Shown here: one piece after another, positions 1-6,358 of the stretch
How positions within the stretch are numbered: the stretch's first letter is position 1
Layout of the letters: the number at the start of each line of letters is the position of its first letter
Assembly (NCBI GenBank): GCA_044224215.1
Contig: JBGAKX010000130.1
Span: 1 to 12,420 of the forward strand
DNA length: 12,420 nt
Reading direction: 5' to 3'
DNA from: DAOMFM01 sp035429825
GTDB lineage: Bacteria > Acidobacteriota > Blastocatellia > UBA7656 > JADIYM01
The notes under the pieces: model-generated
The model's input: only the letters and a program-made list of their open reading frames with translations
What the model was told of the DNA's origin: nothing
Database searches by the model: none
Program-made: the position numbers and the translations under genes

Positions 1-708
1 GGCGTCGAGCAACATCACCCGCGACGGCGGCCCGCCCTCCAGAATGTCACCGCCCTCGGCGCGATGCTCGGCCAGGTACTTCAGCTCATGCATCTCCTTG
101 GTCACGTAGAGCGACGACACGTCGTGCGTATCCCGCGCAGAGATGATCAGGTTCATCACCGATTTCTGCGTCATCGGATCGAGCCCCGACGTCGGCTCGT
201 CGAACAGCATCACGCGCGGCCACCCGACGAGCGCCCGCGCGAGCTCCAGACGCCGCCGCATACCTATGGATAGCTCTGCCGGCAACAGGTCGACACTCTC
301 GTCGAGACCGACAAACCTCAGAATCTGGTGCACGGCCTCGTCGGTCGCCGCCTCGTCCCATCCGTGCTCGACCAGCCGATACGCCGTATTGTCATAGACC
401 GACATGCTCGTGAACAGCGAATTCTCCTGGAACACGATTCCCATCTTGTTGGTCCTGAGCGTCAGCAGGTGCCGCTCGTCCATGTGATCGATCTCGGTGC
501 CGTCGACGAAGATCTGCCCCGATGTCGGCGGTTCGAGGCCTATCGCGAGGCGCATCAACACGGATTTTCCCGACGCCGAGATTCCGGTGATGAACAGCAT
601 CTCGCCGTGCTCGAGACGGAACGACACGTCGTCGAGCGCGAGCACGCCGTCAAAGTCCATCGTGACATTGCGGAATTCGACGGCGGGCGTTTGTGAGGAA
701 TCCTGCAT
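1..708 (-). CDS. ABC transporter ATP-binding protein, MlaF-like, partial (C-terminus beyond left edge)
   Basis: This is a cytoplasmic ATPase subunit that would power an ABC transporter. The reading frame is open from the ATG at 708 to the left edge, giving 236 residues of an expected 250-270. Visible motifs are Walker A GISASGKS (about 42-49), Q-loop VFQENS (Q94), signature ELSIGMRRR (about 145-153), Walker B VMLFDEP (about 166-172) and D-loop SGLD. The LSxGMRRR form with Met, and the overall layout, recall the MlaF/Ttg2A lipid-transport ATPases rather than sugar or peptide importers; this is by eye only. Two positions are odd. The signature reads LSIGM instead of LSGGM, and the switch histidine is Lys in VTKEM (about 202-206). 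The start is supported by GGAGAA at 715-720, eight bases from GGAG to the ATG. It lies 79 bases downstream of the Asp-box gene on the same strand. Cognate permease and MCE genes, if any, would lie to the left. Confidence 0.92.
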   Translation of the reverse strand, partial: MQDSSQTPAVEFRNVTMDFDGVLALDDVSFRLEHGEMLFITGISASGKSVLMRLAIGLEPPTSGQIFVDGTEIDHMDERHLLTLRTNKMGIVFQENSLFTSMSVYDNTAYRLVEHGWDEAATDEAVHQILRFVGLDESVDLLPAELSIGMRRRLELARALVGWPRVMLFDEPTSGLDPMTQKSVMNLIISARDTHDVSSLYVTKEMHELKYLAEHRAEGGDILEGGPPSRVMLLDA

Positions 709-787
709 CGGTTGTTCTCCGTGACGGGAAGTGCTTCGCGCCATTCTCGGCACGAGGCGGCCGTCACACAATGCCAGACAAGCGGTC

Positions 788-2257
788 TCAGTTCACGGCC
801 GACGAGACGAACGCGTCGGGCTGGAACCGTGTCGGCTCGATCGCGGACGGCAGCAGCGGCGCGACGAACAGCGCGTGATAGCCGGCCGGCGTTCCTGCGA
901 GACCCGCGTAGTCGCCAAGAAAGTACCCGCGCGCCTGTGCGGCAAAGCGCATGTCGAAACTCGAGTCGGTCAGGCGATCCACGCCAAGCCAGGTCGCTCC
1001 GCCGTTCGGCGACCGGCGGACATAGACGTCCGCAAGGTATCGCCGCTCGGGGTCGTTCTGAAGAGAGTAGTAGCTGACCGCGACGCCGCCACCGGCCTGT
1101 GCGGCGACCGCTACCGTGAACACCGGCGCGTCGGAGGGGCCCGTGCTCACCTGCTGCGCGGGCGTCCACGTCGCGCCTCCGTCGGTCGACGAGATCATCG
1201 TCACCTGATCCGTCGGGCCCCACCGTCCGTCGGTCCACGCGACATAGAGGGCGCCCGTCAGCGGGTCCACGTCGAACGAAGGAAGTCCGTTGCCCGACCT
1301 GAATTCGGCGACGCCGCGCGAACGGATCGGTTCGAGCAGGCGGAACTTGCTCCACGTCAGTCCGCCGTCGGTGCTCCGCGAGAACATCACGTAAGTCGTG
1401 CCCGCCTTGATCCCGTTCCAGACCACGTAGACCGTTCCGTCGGGCGCGACACGCGGAATCACGCCGACGTTGTTGCCCTTGCCGCGGACCTTGACGGGCT
1501 TGTTCCACGTCTGTCCGCCGTCGGTCGAGCGCGACACGACGAGCCGCTGGTTCTGGGTGTTTGCGACGTTGATGTCCCACGCCGCATACACGTTTCCGGA
1601 ATGCGGGCTCGCCAGGAACGCATCCGCGGCGACCGACTCCTTGTCGTTGAAGTTCGCCCGCGCGTCGCTGACGATCACCGGGTCCGCCCACGACAGGCCG
1701 CCGTCGGTCGACACGCTCATTCCCACGGCGTTGTCGGGAGTCTGCTCGTTGAACAGCAGGCTGATAAAGTACGCGCGGTTTCCAGGTCCGAATGCCACCC
1801 ACGGATCCGACGCCCGGTCCCAGTCGCCGCCGTTCGCAACGGTCAGGTGCGGCGGCAGGCCTTCGGACCACGTTGCTCCACCGTCGGTGCTCGTCGCATA
1901 CGCCAGGCACCGCGCCCCGCCGTCGGCAAACCGGCTCTCCTGCCATGTTGCGATCAGGTTGTCGGAATTGTTCGGATTTGCGGCGATGTACGGTTCTGCC
2001 TGCGTCTCGGGCTGCGAGCCGCCAAAGGACGGCAGCAGGTCGTGGCTCACGCGAACAAGACCCGGGATGCCTCGCGCGGTGCCCGGATTCACGCGCGGCA
2101 CCGGAAGCATTCGGTCGTTTGGAATCACGCCGCCCGAGAACCAGCGGGTGCGCATCTCGCGCTCGATCCATCGGGCGCGCGAGAACGGTTCGCCGGCGGC
2201 GGCGGCCGAGAGCATCGCCGCGACGAGCGCGACAGCCAGCAAGAGTCGGGTTTTCAT
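788..2257 (-). CDS. Secreted six-Asp-box (BNR) sialidase-fold beta-propeller protein
   Basis: A 489-residue exported protein with a signal peptide (basic MKTR, then a hydrophobic run to about residue 21, likely cut near AAAA-GE). It carries six Asp boxes (S-x-D/N-x-G-x-T/S-W) at about residues 123-130, 183-190, 244-251, 295-302, 357-364 and 416-423, spaced 51-62 residues apart. Recurrent strands such as VYAAWD, VYVVWN and LYVAWTD fall between them. This is the six-bladed sialidase-type propeller. Homologues are often named exo-alpha-sialidase, but I do not see the FRIP/RIP motif or a convincing arginine triad. Sialic acid hydrolysis is therefore not supported; a generic glycan- or polymer-binding propeller is equally likely. 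The ATG is followed directly by the signal peptide, so the start is good, although no clear Shine-Dalgarno precedes it. It is divergent from the lipoprotein gene (60 bases between starts) and may be cotranscribed with the downstream ATPase gene. Confidence 0.9.
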   Translation of the reverse strand: MKTRLLLAVALVAAMLSAAAAGEPFSRARWIEREMRTRWFSGGVIPNDRMLPVPRVNPGTARGIPGLVRVSHDLLPSFGGSQPETQAEPYIAANPNNSDNLIATWQESRFADGGARCLAYATSTDGGATWSEGLPPHLTVANGGDWDRASDPWVAFGPGNRAYFISLLFNEQTPDNAVGMSVSTDGGLSWADPVIVSDARANFNDKESVAADAFLASPHSGNVYAAWDINVANTQNQRLVVSRSTDGGQTWNKPVKVRGKGNNVGVIPRVAPDGTVYVVWNGIKAGTTYVMFSRSTDGGLTWSKFRLLEPIRSRGVAEFRSGNGLPSFDVDPLTGALYVAWTDGRWGPTDQVTMISSTDGGATWTPAQQVSTGPSDAPVFTVAVAAQAGGGVAVSYYSLQNDPERRYLADVYVRRSPNGGATWLGVDRLTDSSFDMRFAAQARGYFLGDYAGLAGTPAGYHALFVAPLLPSAIEPTRFQPDAFVSSAVN

Positions 2258-2317
2258 AGTGTTGAGGGTGAGTCGCCTTGAGAACGGAAAAATACGAGAA
2301 TGCTTACCTGATCACGC
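2258..2317. promoter_or_regulatory. Divergent intergenic region between Asp-box protein and lipoprotein genes
   Basis: These 60 bases separate two divergent start codons, so promoters for both genes are expected here or just inside the opposite gene. The stretch is AT-richer than its surroundings (around 2288-2304). TATTTT on the minus strand (2292-2297) is the only passable -10 candidate, and it has no good -35. No Shine-Dalgarno is evident for either start. No operator-like repeat is visible. Confidence 0.3.
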
Positions 2318-3733
2318 ATGCCCCACGGAGTACAACTCAATCGTCGAACGTTTCTTCTGGCCGCAGCCGCGCTCGCCGCGTGCCGGCGATTGCCGGACGG
2401 CCGCGACCTGCGGCTTGCGATCGGATCCTCGCCACTGACGCTCGACCCGCGCGGAGCGTTCAACCCCGACACGGCGCACGTCCAACAGCTCGTCTACAAC
2501 ACGCTCGTCACCAAGGGACCGCATTACGACTTTGCGCCTGAGCTTGCTCTGTCGTGGCAGCCGGCGGCTGACTTCACGGCACACACGTTCCAGCTGCGTC
2601 CCGGCGTACGGTTTCAAGACGGGCGCGAGCTCACGAGCCAGGACGTCGCGTACACCTTCAACTCGATGATTTCAGGGGGTTTTGGGAAATCGTCCGCATT
2701 TGCAGCGCTCGAACGTGTCGAGGCCGTCGACCCGCTGACGGTGCGGTTCGTGTCACGCCGCCCGAATCGCGGGCTGCTCGTGGACCTGATCGCGGTCGGC
2801 ATTCTGCCCGACGGCGAGACGCGGCCTGTCGGGACGGGCGCCTATCGCGTCGCCGGCGAGTGGCCAGGGGAAGGCGACGTGTCGCTCGAGGCATTCGACG
2901 GGCATTTCGCCGGCCGGCCGCGATTTGCACGGATCACGGTGCGCGTGATCCCTGATCCGTCGACGCTCGCGTCGTCGATCGAGGCGGGCGAAGTGGACCT
3001 TGCGGTCAATCCGGCGATGGCGCCCGAGGCGCTCACGAGGCTCGGCGGCATCGTCTCGGCGCCGGGCGGCGGAATCCAGTTCGTCGTGTTCAACTGCGAG
3101 GTCCCGGGGCTGTCGGACGCGGCGGTTCGGCGCGCGTTGCGTGCCGCCGTGGATCGGGAACGGGCCGCCGCGGCACTGCTTGGCGGGCGGGCGCGCCCGG
3201 CCTCGTCGGTGCTGCCTCCGGAGCACTACGCGTACGCCGAGGTCGACACCGCGGTCGCGTTGGGCACGGCCCAACCGCCACGGGCGCTTGAAGTGCTGAC
3301 ACTTGTTCGGGATGCGGCGCTTGCATCGGTGCTCCAGGAGTCGTGGCGCAAGGTCGGTGTCGAGGTGACGATCGTGCAGTCGGATGCTGCGACGTTCGTG
3401 GAGCGGCTTGCAAAGGGCGAGTTCGCAGCCGCAATCCACCGGCTTTCCGGGGGAAACCAGTTCACGACCATATTCAAGGGCGCGTTCCATTCACAGTCGA
3501 TCCACGACCGCGAGGGAACGCGCGGCGAGTTGAACTACGCCAGGTATTCCGACGCGGCTGCGGACCGGATGATCGAACGGGCGGACGAGTCGGGGGATTA
3601 TCGCGAAATCCAGTCAAAGGTGTACCAGGACTGTCCCTGGCTGTTGCTGTGGTACCCGGACAATGTGGCGGTTTCGCGGATAGGCGACGTGGCGCTCAAT
3701 CCCGGCGGGGATTTCTATTTCCTGCGATCGTGA
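2318..3733 (+). CDS. ABC transporter substrate-binding lipoprotein, family 5 (peptide/nickel type)
   Basis: An extracytoplasmic solute receptor of SBP family 5 (oligopeptide/dipeptide/nickel binding), 471 residues; 500-550 is usual. The N-terminus has a twin-arginine-like NRRTFLL (residues 8-14), a short hydrophobic stretch and the lipobox LAAC with Cys22. It is therefore probably a Tat-exported, lipid-anchored protein. Family hallmarks follow: an early TLDP segment, a QLVYNTLV helix, LAPEL/LSW-like strands (FAPELALSW), then FQLRPGVRFQDGRELTSQDV and VAYTFNSM. Later come a VGTGAYRV segment and a C-terminal WLLLWYPDNVAVSR strand. The ATG at 2318 leaves a seven-residue lead before the RR motif; no Shine-Dalgarno is obvious. 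No permease or ATPase of the Dpp/Opp type is adjacent, so it is an orphan receptor that may use a transporter encoded elsewhere. It converges on the cyclase gene across a palindromic element. The ligand cannot be told from sequence. Confidence 0.92.
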   Translation: MPHGVQLNRRTFLLAAAALAACRRLPDGRDLRLAIGSSPLTLDPRGAFNPDTAHVQQLVYNTLVTKGPHYDFAPELALSWQPAADFTAHTFQLRPGVRFQDGRELTSQDVAYTFNSMISGGFGKSSAFAALERVEAVDPLTVRFVSRRPNRGLLVDLIAVGILPDGETRPVGTGAYRVAGEWPGEGDVSLEAFDGHFAGRPRFARITVRVIPDPSTLASSIEAGEVDLAVNPAMAPEALTRLGGIVSAPGGGIQFVVFNCEVPGLSDAAVRRALRAAVDRERAAAALLGGRARPASSVLPPEHYAYAEVDTAVALGTAQPPRALEVLTLVRDAALASVLQESWRKVGVEVTIVQSDAATFVERLAKGEFAAAIHRLSGGNQFTTIFKGAFHSQSIHDREGTRGELNYARYSDAAADRMIERADESGDYREIQSKVYQDCPWLLLWYPDNVAVSRIGDVALNPGGDFYFLRS

Positions 3734-3746
3734 TCGCCGGACAACC

Positions 3747-3853
3747 CTTTGGAGTGCGCTGGCAAGCGCCGACGGCGCGCGACAGCGCTTTCGACTGGAG
3801 GAAGATTCGCGCCGAAAGCGCCGTCGCGCTTCGCTTGCCGGCGCAGTCCAAAG
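3747..3853. repeat. 107-base imperfect palindrome between convergent genes
   Basis: The arms pair in two blocks. The outer block is 3747-3768 with 3832-3853 (22 positions, one mismatch and one G-T). The inner block is 3777-3793 with 3813-3829 (17 positions, one mismatch). Between them is an asymmetric bulge of 8 bases (left) and 2 bases (right), and the terminal loop is about 19 bases (3794-3812). The left arm also holds its own small hairpin, GCGCC-GAC-GGCGC at 3766-3778. The element nearly fills the 125 bases between the stops of the lipoprotein and cyclase genes. It could act as a bidirectional terminator or mRNA-end protector, but no T-tract flanks it. Its size and internal architecture resemble REP/MITE-like dispersed palindromes. 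Confidence 0.8.
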
Positions 3854-3858
3854 CGCAG

Positions 3859-4770
3859 CTACTGGCCCGCAAACCCGACGAACTCGCGCAGTTGCATCGG
3901 CTCCATCTTGCCCTTCAACCGCACGTCGAACGTTCTTCCCGCACCCAGGAGATCACCAACGGCCTTCGCCACCGCCTCGGACACCAGCACCGTCACGCCG
4001 CATTCCTTGGTCGCCGACTCGATCCGGCTCGCCGTATTCACCGTGTCGCCGATCGCCGTGAACTGCCGTTTGCCGGGATACCCGATCTGTCCGACCACCG
4101 CCGGTCCGTAATGCACCCCGATGCCGATATGAAACGTCTCGCCAAAGAACCGTCCGACGTATTCGTTGATCGGCCCGAGCGCGGCAACCATCGCCTCCGC
4201 CGCCCTGAGCGCCGCCACGCAGGCCGCCTCCGCGTCGTCGCCGTCGAGGCCGAACACCGCCATCATTCCATCGCCCATGTACTTGTCGATGTAGCCGCCG
4301 TTCGCGACGACCGCCTCGCCGTGCGTCTGAAAATACCGGTTCAGGATGTGGATCACGTCGTACGGCAGGTTTCGCTCGGCAAACGGCGTGAAGTTGCGAA
4401 TGTCGCTGAAGAGCACCGCGACGTTCGCCTCTCGCCCGATCGCCTGCTGGTCCTCGATGTCGACGAGCGCGCGGTCCCGCGTGTCGATTACCAGCGGGCG
4501 CACCGTGACGTCGCCGATCACATGAGTCTGGCACGCCAGCCGCACACACGGCTGGAATCCGCGGCGGTCCGCCAGCTCCTGCTCCTTCTCGTTGCGCGGA
4601 CAGAAATTCGCCGGGTTTTCGAGCACCAGCACGCGGCACGTGGAACACCGGGCGTTGCCGCCGCAGACGTGCGTCAGCGGTATTCCGTGCTTGATCGATA
4701 CCTCGAGCAGCGACTGGTCGAGATCGTCCTCCTCGACCGCGGCCTCAGGAACATAGGTTATTCTTGCCAT
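3859..4770 (-). CDS. 2Fe-2S ferredoxin domain fused to class III adenylate cyclase
   Basis: A soluble 303-residue enzyme expected to make cAMP from ATP, with an N-terminal iron-sulfur domain as likely sensor. Ferredoxin cysteines lie at about 36, 42, 45 and 80, a C-x5-C-x2-C-x34-C spacing like adrenodoxin-type 2Fe-2S proteins. The cyclase domain starts near residue 115. It has metal-binding Asp in LFSDIRNFT (about 123) and KYMGDG (about 167), adenine-selecting Lys163 and Asp242 (IGDTVN), and the transition-state pair Asn245 and Arg249 (NTASR). All class III catalytic residues are present, with the Lys/Asp pair typical of adenylate rather than guanylate cyclase. There is no membrane segment. 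I chose the ATG at 4770 (MARITYVPE); an in-frame GTG at 4785 would add five residues, and neither has a strong Shine-Dalgarno. It is divergent from the sigma factor gene. This fusion type is known from other bacteria. Confidence 0.93.
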   Translation of the reverse strand: MARITYVPEAAVEEDDLDQSLLEVSIKHGIPLTHVCGGNARCSTCRVLVLENPANFCPRNEKEQELADRRGFQPCVRLACQTHVIGDVTVRPLVIDTRDRALVDIEDQQAIGREANVAVLFSDIRNFTPFAERNLPYDVIHILNRYFQTHGEAVVANGGYIDKYMGDGMMAVFGLDGDDAEAACVAALRAAEAMVAALGPINEYVGRFFGETFHIGIGVHYGPAVVGQIGYPGKRQFTAIGDTVNTASRIESATKECGVTVLVSEAVAKAVGDLLGAGRTFDVRLKGKMEPMQLREFVGFAGQ

Positions 4771-4836
4771 ATTCGGACCCGACACGCTGAGTGTGTCATA
4801 TAAGCAACCGACCTCGCACGACTAATACGACGACAG
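4771..4836. promoter_or_regulatory. Short divergent promoter region between cyclase and sigma factor genes
   Basis: Only 66 bases separate the two start codons. On the minus strand TTATAT (4797-4802) lies upstream of the cyclase start. On the plus strand TAATAC (4823-4828) lies eight bases before the sigma factor ATG. Neither has a good -35 match and neither gene has a clear Shine-Dalgarno, so the assignments are tentative. If both promoters lie here they overlap, which would couple the two genes' regulation. Confidence 0.35.
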
Positions 4837-5403
4837 ATGACTGCGCCGATTCCCGACATCACCGGACAGCTCGAAGAGCACCACACCGATGCGTACCTGT
4901 GGTCGCTGGCGTGCTGCGACCGGCGACCCGAGGACGCCGAAGAGGTCCTTCAGACGGTCTATCTGAAGATTCTCGAAGGCAAGGCGCAGTTTCGCGGCCA
5001 GTCGAGCCTGCGAACATGGCTCTTTTCACTCATCCGGAACACAGCCACCGACCGGCGGCGACGGGTTGTCCTGCAAAGGCTCCTCGCGCTGAAGGTTGCG
5101 GGCGACGAACACCGGCCCGCGCACCGCGTCGACCCCGACGAAGAGGTCTTCCGGTCCCAGCAGCGGGCGATGTTCCTGAAGGCCATCGGAGGGCTTGCCC
5201 GCCGGCAACGCGAGGCGCTCGAACTGGTCTTCTACCACGACATGACGCTGGAGGAAGCCGCCGGCGTGATGCAGGTGAGTGTGGGCTCGGCGAGGCAGCA
5301 TTACGAGCGAGGGAAGCGGCGCGTGCGCGCGGCGCTGGAAGGCGAGGAGGTTGCGTATGTTTCCGAATGGCAGCGACGAGAGAATCCAGGCGAAGTTTCG
5401 TGA
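4837..5403 (+). CDS. RNA polymerase sigma factor, ECF (sigma-70) family
   Basis: A 188-residue two-domain sigma factor that would direct RNA polymerase to a specific promoter set. The sigma-2 region is about residues 15-80: AEEVLQTVYLKIL, then the FRGQSSLRTWLFSLIRNTATDRRRR block that opens and contacts the -10 element. The sigma-4 region is about 112-168: RRQREALELVFYHDMTLEEAA and the helix-turn-helix VMQVSVGSARQHYERGKRRVR for -35 binding. There is no region 3, as expected for ECF factors. The ATG at 4837 is the first plausible start and gives a normal N-terminus, but no Shine-Dalgarno precedes it. Its last 47 bases overlap the start of the membrane protein gene, the usual layout for a sigma factor and its regulator. 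The final 20 residues lie beyond the sigma-4 domain and are not recognised. The ECF subgroup cannot be named by eye. Confidence 0.92.
   Translation: MTAPIPDITGQLEEHHTDAYLWSLACCDRRPEDAEEVLQTVYLKILEGKAQFRGQSSLRTWLFSLIRNTATDRRRRVVLQRLLALKVAGDEHRPAHRVDPDEEVFRSQQRAMFLKAIGGLARRQREALELVFYHDMTLEEAAGVMQVSVGSARQHYERGKRRVRAALEGEEVAYVSEWQRRENPGEVS
5345..5350 (+). promoter_or_regulatory. Strong ribosome binding site inside the sigma factor gene
   Basis: AGGAGG lies six bases before the ATG at 5357. It fixes that ATG as the start of the membrane protein and supports a genuine 47-base overlap with the sigma factor. The longer upstream frame from GTG 5279 would give an arginine-rich extension and is not needed. 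Confidence 0.85.
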
Positions 5404-5743
5404 GTTGCGCGACGCGGAGTCGCGACGCGTTCCGTCCTTCGATCGGGTGATGGCGCGCGAGCCGCACCGGCGGATCCGGTTCACGTGGCTCGTCGTCCCG
5501 GTTGCGGCAGTCGCGCTCGCGATCGCGGTGTTCGTGCTGATGCCGGCCTCGCAGCCCGCCATTGCGCCGACGGCTCAGTCGAAACCGGAGCCCGCAGCGC
5601 GCGAAGAGAACTCGAATGTCGCGGTTGCGCCGGCCGTTGCGGTCGAGGACACCGAGACACCGCAGAAGTCGCGCAAGCGCACCAAGCAGGCGCGCAGGCC
5701 GCAGCCTCAGCAGCAGCCTTCGGATCAGTGCGCCGAGTGCTGA
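5357..5743 (+). CDS. Small single-pass membrane protein, probable anti-sigma factor
   Basis: A 128-residue protein of no family I can name. It has a charged N-terminal cytoplasmic part (about 1-42, with RIQAKFRELRDAESRRVPSF), one transmembrane helix (about 43-62, WLVVPVAAVALAIAVFVLM) and an outer tail. The tail is rich in Ala/Pro, then Lys/Arg/Gln/Pro, and ends in CAEC, a C-terminal CxxC. Overlap with the ECF sigma gene, the strong ribosome binding site and the N-in single-helix topology make an anti-sigma role likely: the N-terminal segment would hold the sigma factor at the membrane. No zinc-binding HxxxCxxC motif is seen, so it is not a standard ZAS-type anti-sigma. The terminal cysteine pair might sense redox or bind metal in the periplasm, which is speculation. 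It could also be an unrelated membrane protein cotranscribed by chance. Confidence 0.75.
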   Translation: MFPNGSDERIQAKFRELRDAESRRVPSFDRVMAREPHRRIRFTWLVVPVAAVALAIAVFVLMPASQPAIAPTAQSKPEPAAREENSNVAVAPAVAVEDTETPQKSRKRTKQARRPQPQQQPSDQCAEC

Positions 5744-5790
5744 CAGAGTTTCCGATTCAAACAAAACCAACTTAGCGAGGACATGTAGCG

Positions 5791-6246
5791 ATGATTACGA
5801 CCACAATGAAGCGGCTGATCGCGGCCATCGGTATGGTGATGTGCGCCCTGACGTTCGGGTTCGCACAGGAAGCGACAAAGGTGTCGACGGATACGGCCGC
5901 CAAGGCGGTGGTGGACCCGGTGCTCATCACCGTCGACAGCGTAAAGAAGGACATGGACGCCGGCGTGAAGGTCACGATTCTGGATTCCCGCGGCGGACTG
6001 CAGGCTGAAATGGTCAAGGGCTCGACGCAGGTCACGCTCGACAAGGCCGACGCGTGGGCGGCAGGCGACGGCAGCAAGCTGGCCAAGAACGCGATGATCG
6101 TCACCTATTGCGGTTGCGGAGCCGAGCAGGGGAGCAAGGCGCTCGCGGCCAAGCTCGAGCAGCTGGGCTACACGAACGTTCACGCTCTCAAGGGGGGAAT
6201 CGGCGCATGGAAGGCGGCCGGGCTTCCGGTCGAGAGTCCGAAGTAG
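5791..6246 (+). CDS. Exported rhodanese-like domain protein
   Basis: A 151-residue protein with a signal peptide (MKRLIAAIGMVMCALTFGFA from residue 6, likely cut before Gln26) followed by one rhodanese domain. Landmarks are TILDSRGGLQAE (CH2A-like), the active-site loop after the strand MIVTY with Cys107, and C-terminal GYTNVHALKGGIGAWKAAGLPVE, the usual rhodanese ending. The loop reads CGCGAEQGS, so Cys107 and Cys109 form CxC in place of the CRxGxR loop of classical sulfurtransferases. This resembles the exported YCxCxxE subgroup. Persulfide transfer in the periplasm is expected; the sulfur acceptor is unknown. Start at 5791 is supported by GAGGA at 5777-5781; the ATG at 5806 is an alternative closer to the signal peptide. 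It follows the membrane protein by 47 bases and ends before a hairpin, so it is probably the last gene of the sigma factor operon. Confidence 0.9.
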   Translation: MITTTMKRLIAAIGMVMCALTFGFAQEATKVSTDTAAKAVVDPVLITVDSVKKDMDAGVKVTILDSRGGLQAEMVKGSTQVTLDKADAWAAGDGSKLAKNAMIVTYCGCGAEQGSKALAAKLEQLGYTNVHALKGGIGAWKAAGLPVESPK

Positions 6247-6267
6247 CGCACAGGAGCGTCGAACACG

Positions 6268-6305
6268 ATGGCGCGGGCGGAATCGACCGATTCCGTTCGC
6301 GCCAT
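6268..6305 (+). terminator. Terminator-like hairpin after the rhodanese gene
   Basis: The stem is 17 pairs with a GACC loop: 6268-6284 pairs with 6289-6305. The only imperfections are two G-U wobbles at 6276-6277 with 6296-6297. It begins 22 bases after the rhodanese stop. The following TTGCGTTG is only moderately T-rich, so it is a weak-tailed intrinsic terminator. It separates the sigma factor operon from the glucosidase gene. Confidence 0.6.
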
Positions 6306-6322
6306 TTGCGTTGTAGGTGCGC

Positions 6323-6349
6323 ATGACAACGCGCGAGTTCGCCTATAAT
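6323..6349 (+). promoter_or_regulatory. Predicted sigma-70-type promoter of the glucosidase gene
   Basis: A perfect TATAAT at 6344-6349 is preceded by ATGACA at 6323-6328 (five of six to TTGACA) with a short 15-base spacer. The expected start of transcription, about 7 bases downstream, is near 6356, only about 3 bases before the ATG at 6359. The mRNA would be leaderless or nearly so, in line with the absence of a Shine-Dalgarno. Confidence 0.55.
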
Positions 6350-6358
6350 CGCGCGACC

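Noticed and set aside
721..767. Hairpin GTGACGG/CCGTCAC between the Asp-box and ABC ATPase genes
   Set aside because: The stem is only 7 bp with a loop of over 30 bases and no T-tract, so it is too weak to call as a terminator.
555..2281. Long open frames on both strands across the Asp-box gene (minus 555-2171, plus 731-2281)
   Set aside because: They are arginine-rich frames with no domain sense. The 788-2257 minus frame has a signal peptide and six Asp boxes and explains the region.
3343..4803. 486-residue plus-strand open frame across the palindrome and the cyclase gene
   Set aside because: It overlaps two well-supported genes and the palindrome, and its composition is that of a shadow frame.
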